From NCBI GenBank assembly GCA_021234155.1, contig JAJEKV010000008.1, forward strand, positions 22,001,988 to 22,065,987: a stretch of 64,000 nucleotides of DNA, in the 5' to 3' direction. The notes under the pieces were generated by a model that saw only the letters and a list, made by a program, of their open reading frames with translations, did no database searches and was not told the origin of the DNA. Origin of the DNA: Isoetes taiwanensis. Taxonomy: Eukaryota > Streptophyta > Lycopodiopsida > Isoetales > Isoetaceae. Position 1 is the first letter of the stretch. Every line of letters starts with the position of its first letter. Shown piece after piece: positions 47,106 to 58,359 of the stretch. A program made the position numbers and the translations under genes.

Positions 47106-48859
47106 AACCGTTTTTCGGTATGTACATAATAGCTATATTATGGAATCTTTTTTTTGAACTACTTGCCACGTCAATTAAAAGCGCAATCATGAAGCGATTT
47201 CAATTCCTTGGTTGTAACCACTCCAAAAAGCGCTGAGCGTTAGGAGAATTTCCCACTTTCGGCTAAAACCGCCTTGACTCGGGATTTCCCTCCTTCTTGC
47301 GAGAATTCCTCGGCTAACCCTAAACCACGCAAGAACCATGATGAACAACGAAGGAAGAAATGGGCGCCAAAGAAGATTGCAATATCGGGGAATGTGACAA
47401 AGAAAATGAAGCGTAAGATTGATGAAATTTGTAAATTTATATATGATCGGGTTCAAGATTTCGTCTGTGCAAAGGAGAGCTTTAGCGATGAAAATTGCTG
47501 TTCGATGAAAGGCTGCACTTCTTTTTGAACCTGCCATTGGAAATCCAGTATAAAAGCAATTGAAGGATACTATGCTAAAAATATCCGTGAAGGTCTGCGA
47601 GGGAAGTGAAAAGAGCAAATAGCAATGATAAATTAGCGACTAAGCATTCTGTTATCAATGATTGTTGGTGAGAATGGAAAACTTCGGGCAAAAGGGTAGC
47701 CTCGAGAATTCTTCAAGTGCAAACAAGAAACCTCACAAAAGCTGCAATTAGAAGAAAGCGGATGTCATTATCGGTGCTGCTAATATGAGGCTTTGGCGGG
47801 AAGGCAACCAGGGCGGACATGCTTAGGAATCAACCAAGCGGTTGGTAAATGAGTTTTGGTTAACCCACACAAAAACTTCTCCAAAGTACGGGGATGTCGG
47901 GAAGAAAAGGACACTTCAATCCGGTTTTGGACATGCCCAGGTCAGTTTTAAGTCTTTTAATCCTCTTTCTTGCAAGCTTGATGAAGCTAGCTTATGTGCA
48001 TCTGGATAAGTTTAGTAATCCTATTTGCATTCCATGTAAGGGATGTATCGATATACATTGTAGTACATCCAACTACAATAATTATATTTTACACTTGGAA
48101 GTCTTGAATGGGCTATGTTTAACGAGGAAAAGTACTTGGATGTACTTCGGTTACATCAATGTGGCATAAGGAGAAAATGTGTTGAAAGTCGGTGTGTTAT
48201 TATAGTCTTGCTTTTTGTAGTTCCCAAGTACATTATAGTACATTTTAAGCCTTTCGATCTCGGGATAGTCTTTAAAGATAGGGTGATACATAAAAGTATT
48301 TAAATGTACTTCCTTCCATAAGAAAAGTATGAAATACATACATCATGTCTGATGATCACATGCGTGACCTGGTTACATATTGAGTTTTTTATGTACATCT
48401 ACGGAACTCTTTGGAGTACATTATTTATACATTTGTACATATCATACAGGGTATGTATGATGGTGTGGTATAGTAGTTGAATGTATATCAAATCATGATC
48501 TGAGTGCCATAGAACTAATGCAATATGCGCAACATCTTTGAATTAAGTAAGTAGTTCTAATTTATATCTTACTTATACATGCCATTTTTTTTTTCCTTGC
48601 GAGTGAATTGTATGAGATGTTCAAAGATGAACATCTGAAGTGAAGATTAGCATCGAGAAAGTTCGAGCTGCTTAAGCCCTCGTGTGTGAGAAGGTTGAAA
48701 GAGAGGAACACATCTTTGCTGCGTGAAGCATGAACAAGCTGATCTATCTGAGGGAAAGCTTTTAGCGTCTGAGGAGCAAATTTCATGCCAAGCTGTACAT
48801 GTTCTTGTGGTGTTTGTGCGTGAGATGAGAACAATGGCGTCGCCAAGCTCCTTCTAAAA
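47106..48859. other. CACTA interior, unassigned
   Basis: A plus-strand open stretch at 47,274-47,528 (KKMKRKIDEICKFIYDRVQD) has coding-like residue use but no known domain. Many TGTACTT/AAGTACA words occur at 48,060-48,440. Confidence 0.35.
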
Positions 48860-50430
48860 CATTTCAAAATGTTGGTGCTATGTGGAAGCTACGATTACGT
48901 GATAAGGAAGGCGAAAAGTGGCATAGTTTGGGTGTGTGAAGGGAGAGTGCGAGCGTGGGCGAAAATATTCAAATCTGTCCTAAGGAGAAAAGTCGCGAGA
49001 ATGAGAACATTGAATGGCAAGTTTACAAAATGCATTGAGCGAACCTTCAAAGGCTGGCACTTCAAGGAGGTTGAAGCTTATTCTTGAAAGCGGGACTCGG
49101 GTACATTGCTTGACAAGATGTTTGACACCTTACAAAGTTCACTATTCACAACTTTTTGACAAGTTGGCGAGCAAACAATTGAGGGAAATCGATTGCAAAA
49201 TTTGAGGGATGATTACGTTTTGTCGGTAATGGACTTTGCGAGAGAACTACACACTGCGACCATTAGGGGAAGTTCGGTCAGAGCATTGGAACAATGACGG
49301 ATAACTATTACGGTGCATATAACCATGATGAAAGTCAATGGCGAGCTGAAAAAAGCTGTTCATTTGTATGTTTTAGATGTTATGAAGCATGATGCTTTCT
49401 TTGTTGTTTGCACTCAAGAAGCACCATATTTGGATGATGCAAAAGGTTTTGGCCACATCAAATACCATGTCATGTGATGCGATGGGTGTCTTTTTCTTTC
49501 GGTTTAAGTGTTCTCGAGCCTTTTATTTGAATGTGGCCCAATATTATAACAAGGTATAAAATTAGGATGCGGTGGAATTATTTTGGCTCGAGGCCATGGA
49601 AAAGGAGAACATGATGGGCGGTTTGCTTTGGAGAAAAAGGTTCCTAGCGAGGCGAGCAAAGGAAAAAGAATGGTGTTAGATTTTGGGTGCCAACTCTGCT
49701 TGCACTTTCTTTGAGACAAAAAGTGCAAAATGGGCCGAGTCATATGGGAGGTGATGGCGAAGACATTACTTGAGGGGACCCTCGTTGGATTGTGAGACAT
49801 TGCACGGTACTCTAGCTATACATTTGTGTATGCTATTAATCCGGTGACCCAACACTTGTCATGTATAGATCCCTGTCATGTTTTGCAATGGTTGCTTGAA
49901 TTTCGGATGGGGAGAATGTGAGAATCTCGAGCATTGTGGTGCATGGAATTTTGCACAAAGCTGGAGCCCTAGTTCGGCCCGGTCGGCCGAACAAGAAGAG
50001 CTAGTTGGTTTTATGCGGTGATGAGCAAGAACTATCCGATGTACTCCAAATTGGAGACATATTTGCATCTTTGCTGCCTGAGGGAATCATGAAAATGTTC
50101 CATGCCGTCCTCCTATCGTGAAGGAGATGCATATTCTTGGGGAAGATGTGATTGGCGACTATGGAAATAGAATCTTTGGCTGGTGGCGGGGTTTATAGCT
50201 GGTCATTACTATCAAGCTGCTACAAGGCACAAAGCACAAGTACAAGTTCTTTGGATGACAAAATAGTATTGGTACCCGGTGAATCGTAATTGGAGCAAAG
50301 TTCACGATCGGCGAGGTCAAGCATAAGTTGAAGGGGGACGCGTCACGGCATATATGATCACCACGAGAGGTGCATGACATGCTTATATCAAGCCTACGAG
50401 ATTGTTGAGTGCACATGACTAAGTTACGTA
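48860..50430 (+). pseudogene. Broken coding stretch, unidentified
   Basis: The three plus frames together give long coding-like runs, for example YVLSVMDFARELHTATIRGS and VNGELKKAVHLYVLDVMKHD (about 49,220-49,420), broken by frequent stops and frame changes. I recognise no domain. It may be a captured host gene fragment or a second CACTA protein. Confidence 0.3.
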
Positions 50431-50459
50431 CAAAGGAACTTTCATATTTGCCATCATCT

Positions 50460-51020
50460 TACGTTATGTTGAGAAAACTAGTCGATTCTTTGTAAGTTTT
50501 TTGTTATTTACTTATTTTTTAATCGAAGTGCATTTTGATACTTCAATTTGATTATCCGCGAGAATATCTTACGTGACCAAGCAAAATGTATATCATAAAA
50601 GTACAAAATGTTTATCAATTGTTGCATGAAGAAGTTAAACTAGTGCGTGTTATGTTGAAAACTAGTCGATTCTTTTGCAAGTTTTTCTTATTTACTTATT
50701 TTTTAATCGATGTGCATTTTGATACTTAAATTTGGTATCACACAATATCTTACGTTTCCAAGCACAATGTATATCGAGAGAAAGTACAAAATGTTTATCA
50801 ATTGTTGCATGAAGAAGTTAAACTAGTACGTGTTATGTTGAGAAAACTAGTCGATTCTTTGCAAGTTTTTTTTCTTATTTACTTATTTTTAATCGAAGTG
50901 CATTTTGATACTTAAATTTCAGTATCACACAATATCTTGTTTCCAAGCACAATGTATATCGAGAAAGTACAAAATGTTCATCAATTGTTGCATGAAGAAG
51001 TTAAACTAGTACGTGAACTT
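50460..51020 (+). repeat. Three imperfect ~184-bp tandem units
   Basis: Units start at about 50,463, 50,649 and 50,832, each beginning GTTATGTTGA...ACTAGTCGATTCTTTG and ending near TTGTTGCATGAAGAAGTTAAAC. Spacing is 186 and 183 bp with indels, unlike the fixed 136-bp class. Confidence 0.8.
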
Positions 51021-51364
51021 GTTACGTTATAATGGATATCAATAGCTTTTCTTTTGATTCATGAAACAAAGAAGAAAGTGGAACATGTATGGAGACAAAA
51101 ACTCTTGTATTACATATCACAAGATATACAACTTTGGTCATATCATATATGATGCCAATATATACAAGTCTGTTGTTCATGTTTTATATTAACATTAATT
51201 TACATTCAAAATCTGGTCACGGTAGATGTGAAGCCGGTACATACTATTATGCTTTGTTTTAATATGTTACTTTCTTGCGGCTTGTCCATACTTTGGACAT
51301 GCCATCTCATCCTTTGTAGCCCTCTGAAAGCATTTGCCTCCAAGCGGTTGTTGTTAGTACATCG

Positions 51365-52033
51365 GATGGATTGCGTAAAGGATTACGCTTCACATCGCAT
51401 TGCAGTGCGGTGCTATCAACAAACCCTCTAGCCATGGTTTTGAAGTGTCAAGAGACACTGTGTCTTCAACATCACTTTCACGCCATGAAGGTGGGCATAT
51501 GCAATTTCAGGAAAGGCAGCTCCAACATCTTGTACTTTCGAAGTCGTCTACTATTAGTGTGTTCTTTGTTATTCTGTGCGGATACTTCCATTATATAAAC
51601 TCAATTGGCCCGGATACAAAGGTTTATCTTCACTTTTTGCAATCAGGAAAGGCAGCTCCAAGCGAGTGGCTTCCATCAAAGGTGAACCTTAAGTCCCTTA
51701 TCTGCGTCATTGTCAAGATTTTATCCACTACTCTTGATAGGTTCCATGGAGCTATTGATGACCATATTCCTACTTCAAAGTGTTCAAATACAAATTCGGG
51801 GAATTCGTCTAGGTGGGGCCTTAAAAACAACACTTTCTTGCCTATTATGTCATAATTTCCAACTAGGTGATCATCGATACCAAAGTCCTATGTATTTGTT
51901 TTGCCAAAACATTATTGATATCAAACACTATCAACCTTTTACGTACACGATATGAAAGAACATGCAATTTATCAATAAAGTATGGTGGAGTTGAATAAAA
52001 GAGATTGTATTCAAATTCAATGAAAAAATGTGT
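51365..52033 (-). pseudogene. FCP1/NIF-type phosphatase domain, frameshifted
   Basis: The minus strand reads RLIVFDINNVLA at about 51,930, matching motif I of FCP1-homology phosphatases with Asn in place of the second Asp. After a frameshift, VLFLRPHLDEFPEFVFEHF and VGIWSS follow (about 51,810), the classic LRP...EF...WSS region, then VVDKILT and the FTFDGSH segment. NTLIVDD at about 51,565 is the second acidic motif. The C-terminal WLEGL and DVKRNPLRNPSD are readable in different frames down to 51,365. The family dephosphorylates phosphoserine, for example in RNA polymerase II tails. A 19-bp, 136-bp-spaced duplication falls inside. It lies within the CACTA element, so capture is likely. Confidence 0.75.
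51507..51661 (+). repeat. 136-bp-spaced duplication 10 (very short)
   Basis: 19 bp at 51,507-51,525 match 51,643-51,661, offset exactly 136, within the phosphatase-like sequence. Confidence 0.7.
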
Positions 52034-53299
52034 ATTTTATAATCAAATAGTGTTTAGCATTGACAATAGGGAGAGGCTGTTTCTTCAACAACATTTATTA
52101 GTACCGGTGGTCTAATAGGTTGGTGCGATTTGAATGTGGTCTAACTCACGAAGTAGTGCTCGGGTGAGAACATCCACGACGATCGGATGCATACTTTGTC
52201 AAGAACCGGTTTGGGTTGTCTGCAAATGTGACAACAATACTTACATAATAAGTATTAAAAACCATTTGTTTGCAAGACAAAAGAAGTGAGACACTCACAT
52301 TGGTAGTTTTACCCACCTGCATTTGTGTCTACAAACTTACGCATATAAAATTTTGCAACATAGAGGCCACATGAATCCCCATCTTTCTGCTTTGTGGACA
52401 CTTATGAATCTTCTGGCGGGTGAAGGATTTTGTCCATGCTTCAAAAAAGTGGGACACTTTCGACACAACCAGCGTGCCATAGTGAGGATATGGAGCACGC
52501 AAAAGACCGGATCTATTTTGTAGCAAATGAATGAAAGAAATTTTGCTAACATGGTATCAATCTACTCAATATTAATAAAAGGAGATGTGAAATACAAAAT
52601 ACCTCTTAAGTGCAAGCATGTCAGCGTCAATGTCCTCGGCGAGAATTGAAGATCGAATGTTGATGGTGTTCTTACTCTTAGTAAGTGCCATGTTGAAGAT
52701 GGCCAAAGTGTGATGTTGGTAACTCTACATAGCATTGGAATCATGATCCATCGCACTTCAGCCAATTTATCCTGTAAGAGCTACCTTTACAATATCTCTT
52801 CCACTTTCGGAGGCTGCCATAGATTTATCTTTTTAAGCTTGCCTTGGCCCATCTTTGCAAATTCCATGAAGGCTGTCAGGTGGGAAGAACGGGCGTCGAC
52901 CTTCTTATCATCACGGAACCGCAGAGCTGCGGTACCTATAACAAGTTGAAAAGGATACAATTACTAACTTGACTTACACATACAAATGAACAAGTTCAAA
53001 GTCCGATTACACGGCATACATATCCACATCTGCGGTTGGAAAATTTCCCCACATCCATGTCCGGCACATCTTGTTCAAATAAATAACACTCCATTTCGGG
53101 CAAAGATCACGGGAAAATCCTTGCCTTCTTGAGCTTCATCATTAGGTTCAGCAAGGCATCATTATGGCTTTGTATTGAGCTGCGATGCGGGTTCAATGAC
53201 CACTACATTTACACAAATCATCTACATTAGTCTACTACTATCCATATTATTTTAAAGTTTTTAACTTGGATACTAGATGTAGAAAAAAATGTAAGAAAT

Positions 53300-53985
53300 G
53301 TAGATCAAGTTACTGTAGAGATCATTCTTACTTTCTGGCGTCTTTGTTTTCTCGGTCGGTATCCATTTCCTTCCCTACTTTTTGGTTTCCTCACTCGGAT
53401 TCTTATTAGGTCCGGAATCCTCGTGCGCAACCTCTTCGATTTCTCATTGTCGGGAATTTCGGCGTCCTTTGCTATGTCGGAAGCAAGTTTTGACACAAAC
53501 TTAAAAGTATAGGGCTCTACATCTTGATGCTTTCGGAATATTCCTCTTCATTAGGACACTGTAAACATAGGATGTCATGGATTTTCTCATTTCTTTGTAC
53601 ACTAAAATAAAATGCTTTCTTACTGTTTCTCTTGCTTCAATTATCTTCTTACGTGGCTTTTTAGGCGTGGAGTTCTTCTTTGGAGTCACATCTTCTTAGC
53701 TGCTTTGCCTTTACTTTTGAAGATGTGGCCTTAGCACTGCTCCCTCAATCTCTCGAGTTCTGCTCATATCACGGAATGTCACCATGCGGACTGAAGTGCC
53801 GGCCTCCTCAACTTTGTATCACCGCGGGGAATAGTGATTTTGCTTTTTCCTTCAATCTTTGCTTTCTTTCCCTCGGCTACATCTTGCACCTCAATTTTCT
53901 TTGGAACCTCCAAAGCTGTGAAAACCGAACCAAGAATAAGAAATTGCTTCCTCGACACAATGCAAATCGAATTTGAAAACAAAGC
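53300..53985 (-). pseudogene. Lys-rich reading frames upstream of the phosphatase domain
   Basis: The minus strand encodes EVPKKIEVQDVAEGKKAK and GKSKITIPRG (about 53,880), then TPKKNSTPKKPRKKI (about 53,670) and KLASDIAKDAEIPDNEKSKR (about 53,450). Plant NIF-type phosphatases often carry lysine-rich N-terminal extensions, and these frames have the same orientation as the domain 1.3 kb downstream. They may be earlier exons of the same captured gene. This is inference; no splice chain was established. Confidence 0.35.
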
Positions 53986-54469
53986 TTTTGATCGTGGTGT
54001 AATTTACGCTTTCGGTAGTTTTTTGGCACTTTGAAGCTCACGAAAATAAATCACATAACGATCGGATATCGGTCTCAAACTAATGGGTCTCTAAGCATTA
54101 CGTACATATCAATATTTGTACATATTACTAGAAAGCGATCTACATTGAAGTACTTTGAGTACATACATATGTGCTTGACTATTTATCGGATGGAATGTAC
54201 ATGTAATGTACATGAATGTGCTCAATGTATGCACATGTACACATCACCACGATTACATAAAATACCTCTAAATGTTACGCCACAAAACTTCGATTACACA
54301 ACTCCTAATTTTATGTATTTAAGTTCTACATTTAGGACCCTACTTTGTGAATGTACAACATGTATGTAAGAAACACATATATGTATGACATGCAAGCCAA
54401 GGAACTATAAGTATAAAATAACCGATTACACTCCTACATCTTTGTAGCAAAACCTTAAGTGCGACAATC

Positions 54470-55740
54470 TACATGTAAATGGATTCTACATGTAAATGGA
54501 TTCTACATTTGCGGTAATCACGGGTGCGACAAATTGAACATAAATCATGAAATCTTGCTTACCTCCGGTGTACACACCCAAGGTCTTTGAAATGTTATCG
54601 TCCCATTTGCATGCTCTTGGGCGAGGATAGTCGGTGAGAAATAGAATATGAGAAGCGAGAAGATATGAAATGAATGCTTTCATGGAGCAACTAGGATAGG
54701 TTCATTATTAGCAAAGCCATTCTTGCCAAAACACACATCCATGCACGGATATGAATTTTTCTTCATTTTGGAGAGATCACTAAGCTTGTTTTGGGCTGAA
54801 GGAGAATCATTGCGAGAATGCATCATGTACTTATGCATATCATCAAGCCGTCTGCGGCACTCAAAGCCTGAACTTTGTGGGCCTCCTCAAGTTACGCAAT
54901 CCTCTTTTCACATAACTCCTTCTCGAATGGCTTTCTCCAATGGCTCTGAATTCTCTTGACATTTCTTCCTTCTGTTTCTATCTCTCATCAAAGGTCAAAC
55001 CTCTGCTGCACTTGCAGTCTTGATGTCTCTCTTATTACGCTTGGCGTCGTCGAGAACACTATTGATGTCTTCTTGTATCATGCTAGGTCCTCTTCATGTG
55101 CATCCTTTCTTCACGAAATCTTATTTATATTGTCGCGTAATTACATGCCCTTTGGATTTTTCGGTTCTTCAACCTTGGATGTCTTTGCTAATTAACTCTC
55201 CATGACAACTGCTTTGACAGCGAGTTTACGCAAATTCAAGCTCTTCCTTAGGGTAAAATCCTTGCTGAAATTTAGGAACCTTGGATGTGGATTTAGAGGT
55301 CCCAATTTCTTACGTAATATGATTCTTTTGCCCCTCCCTTTGCCAAATCTTTGGCCAAAACTTTAAAAGTATCCCAATCTACTTTTTTGTCAATTGAAGG
55401 GCAAATGCGAGCAAAGTACTTTCGGTACATGGCGATTTGTGACCTCCACGCTTACAAAAACAATTTCATAATGTTTGTAGAAGTTCTCGACCCACTCGGC
55501 TTCACGCTAGATTCTTTGAACCAGGTATGTCTTTGGGCCCCTTTGCTTTCGTCCATTATCATTTGTAAATCTGGAAAAATTTCATCTGCATTGACACATC
55601 TTACATGCTTTGCTTCCACAACAGCCGGGTTCTTCACAAATAAGTCTTCTTTTTGGCCACGGTTCCTCGGAAGTTTGAACCTTCCTCTTGTTTTTCGGCT
55701 TTCTTGCTAGAATCGGCTATTTTCAAATTTTTGTTTAATC
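54470..55740 (-). pseudogene. Coding-like minus-strand stretch, unidentified
   Basis: Readable segments include FVKNPAVVEAKHVRCVNADE and IFPDLQMIMDESKG (about 55,630), YRKYFARICPSIDKKVDWDTF (about 55,410) and KLSDLSKMKKNSYPCMDVCF (about 54,770). Frameshifts are frequent. It could be a TNPA-like second CACTA protein or captured host sequence. No motif decides. Confidence 0.3.
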
Positions 55741-57798
55741 ACGGGTGACTTCCAGGAGGCAAAGGCGTCCATTGCTTGGATTTGGGCAAGGATTTGAGGA
55801 ACCACTGCCACTCATAATTTTGAATTGCTGACGTGGCTACTCCTAATCATTACATATCCCAACTAACTAAAATTCAAAAAAATAACAAAAACGGGTGCCT
55901 ACATGCCCTACATTATACATAATGTAAGGGCATTTTTTTTAGACACCCTAGCTTTCTTTTACCCTAAACAGGAGTAACGTATTAAACATCATGTCAAATA
56001 ATGTAATAAGTATAAAATACATACAACCATCTGCATAGACTCACGAATGACAAAAAACATATTTAAAAAAAAAATGCTCTTTATTCCTTTTTTTTTTAGT
56101 ACAACAATACTATTGTTCCATCTCAAATGGGAGAGGTCTATCATAGCGATGAATAACTCATCTCCAATGTTTATGCTTTTAATAGCACACACCACGATAA
56201 ATCTGCCTTTTACATATCTTGTAAAAAAAATCTTCCTCCCCTCCTTGACACTCTAAAAATTCATAATTGCATCGCTCACGGTTGTCAATAGAACTGTTGA
56301 TGAACCCTGTGCTTTTAATAGCACACACCACGATAAATCTGCCTTTTACATATCTTGTAAAAAAAATCTTCCTCCCCTCCTTGACACTCTAAAAATTCAT
56401 AATTGCATCGCTCACGGTTGTCAATAGAACTGTTGATGAACCCTGCAATATTGCCATGAACCCCGGGTGGACCATCAATAAACTTCAACTCCTCATCACA
56501 TGCCCCCCACATCGTAGCGACATTGGAATTCATTCCATAAATCCTCATCGCCAAAGCATATTTAGTCAAAGTTTGCCAAGATTTTCCAATCATTTACTTT
56601 CGGGACACGCATATGGCATTAATGGTATGTGGGTTCCTCGCTCCACTTCTATCTGGCGTCTTTGGAGATAAAATTTGAATCCGGCTTACGGACAAATCGC
56701 GGCTCCGCATAATGATGTATCTTCTTCCCCAATAAGCAAATTCTTGATCCATAGGGATAGGTAAGTCCTCACGGCCACAAGCCAAATGTCTTGTGGCCTC
56801 TAACAAAAGGTGGACTAATCTTTGCAATTCTTGAGGAATTTCACTTTCGAGGCGATGATGCCAAAGCGTTCTTGGGAAATGTCGACACATGCAATGTTCT
56901 CAAGATTGTAGCCCTTCGTGTTCTTTTCGTGGGGAACACTCAACGTTGAGCGGCACCCATCCACATTATTGATGAATCGGGTTCTTGTTTTGGGTTTCAT
57001 ATGCCTCTATGGACAATATTAAACCAAAATCCACATCTAGTTTGGAGGAGACATCAGCATCATCTACCTACATATTTAGATATCATAAACATCTTGAATA
57101 TATACTTGAACTGGGGAGATACTCTAAAAAAAAAAAACAAATAATCATTGTATACCAACCCGATATCCATGACGAGCATCGGATCGGTGGGTTGTTCAAA
57201 TGTACCAAATCTTATCGGATGGTCTTCAACAACTGTTCTAAGTCGCCCTTCAGCCCCATACATCTTTTTTTACAATCGCAAACTATTTTGTCCCTCGCCA
57301 ATTACAAAAGGTAAGTACTATATCTTGCACAATAGTTTGAGCGGGTTTGTGATAGATACAATATGGTAGTATAAACCCTAAACCCTAAATCCTAAATGGA
57401 TGTAATTGGGGCGGACACCTAGTCCTCTCCACTCAAGGTGAAGCCGACCATGCCCTTTTCAGTATGACCCTTATATAAGTTTCAATTGCAATTAAGATTT
57501 TGGAGACGACTAGCCCGAGTACATAGAGTCCCCTCCACTCAAGGTGAAGTGGGACATATGACCTTGACTACGCGACACCTCAATTTTGTAATCTACATTG
57601 TACTCGGAAAAGGTATGAAGGTGAGTTTGGGCCCGGCCTTTTGGTCCTCTCCACTCAAGGTGGAGGCGGCCGTGTCCTTGACCAAAACACTTTTTTTTTT
57701 ACTACTCAAGATTAACGCCCTCTCCTAGTTTATATATGTCTAGGCTACTAAATACAAGAATCAGCCACTTACATGTGAGGGTTCATATCCGGCCTCCC
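55741..57798. other. CACTA interior, unassigned
   Basis: No recognised domain. A phrase TCCTCTCCACTCAAGGTG recurs at 57,422, 57,530 and 57,645 as a dispersed short repeat. Confidence 0.35.
56174..56445 (+). repeat. 136-bp-spaced duplication 11
   Basis: 56,174-56,309 is repeated exactly at 56,310-56,445 in perfect tandem. Confidence 0.92.
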
Positions 57799-58036
57799 AA
57801 GAGGAGCGAAAGAAAATGACAATGAAGGCCGAGAAAGGGCTCCTTATATAGAAATCTGTAACGTCGCAGGGCACGTCGCGTCGCATGCGACGTATTGTCA
57901 GTTAAGAAGAAGAATACCAAAGGCACTAGGCTGGAAGAGGAGCGAAAGAAAATGACAATGAAGGCCGAGAAAGGGCTCCTTATATAGAAATCTGTAACGT
58001 CGCAGGGCACGTCGCGTCGCATGCGACGTATTGTCA
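57799..58036 (+). repeat. 136-bp-spaced duplication 12
   Basis: 102 bp at 57,799-57,900 recur exactly at 57,935-58,036, offset 136. Each copy contains the ACGTCGC...GCGACGT cluster. Confidence 0.9.
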
Positions 58037-58356
58037 ACGGCTACATGCCGGTCCGTAATTTCGTTGGTAGTACCGCATTGGCAAATGCGCCCGATGTGTC
58101 ATCCGTTCGGTGATGTCGCGTGGCGCCGCATGTCGTCCACCTGGCACCGACGTCCACCTGGCGTGTCCACCTGGCGCCGACGTCCACCTGGCGTGACAGA
58201 TTTGCCAGGTCACGATGTCAGACGTCGCAGTACACGTCGCATGCGACGTGTCCGCGACGTGACGTCGCATTGACGTCGCATGGTCACGTGGTTTGCGACG
58301 TCACGTGACTTAGACGTCGCAAGCCCACGTCGCTAAATGTCCATTCTCTTGTTGTG
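57865..58356 (-). repeat. Right subterminal array and terminal inverted repeat
   Basis: Dense ACGTCGC/GCGACGT words occur at 57,868-57,896, 58,004-58,032 and 58,218-58,336. A short tandem of CCACCTGGCGCCGACGT lies at about 58,138-58,195. The terminal segment, read inward on the minus strand, is CACAACAAGAGAA then CATTTAGCGACGT and mirrors the left end. Confidence 0.85.
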
Positions 58357-58359
58357 CAA
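58357..58359 (+). repeat. CAA target-site duplication, right
   Basis: Direct repeat of 34,838-34,840, immediately outside the right terminal repeat. Confidence 0.8.

Larger units (their letters stand above)
34841..58356. mobile_element. 23.5-kb CACTA-like DNA transposon
   Basis: The left end CACAACAGGAGAA and the reverse complement of the right end CACAACAAGAGAA are inverted repeats. They stay similar for about 40-50 bp, through CATTTAGYGACGT. A 3-bp CAA flanks both sides, and the interruption lies within the LINE A ORF2, which reads in register across the site when the element and one CAA are ignored. The interior contains TNP2-type transposase pieces, the superfamily's hallmark. Subterminal GACGT/ACGTC clusters at both ends fit transposase-binding arrays. 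The termini are CACAA, not CACTA. The coding parts are broken and rearranged, so this copy is not autonomous. Confidence 0.9.

Noticed and set aside
47187-47618. 143-codon minus-strand open frame
   Set aside because: Its residue use is hydrophobic noise, and the opposite strand has a more coding-like Lys-rich frame.
34858-58342. Transposon with ends at TTTAGYGACG and TA, TWA or 9-bp target duplications
   Set aside because: The inverted similarity continues outward to CACAACA, where a perfect 3-bp CAA duplication and reading-frame continuity of the LINE give a better boundary.
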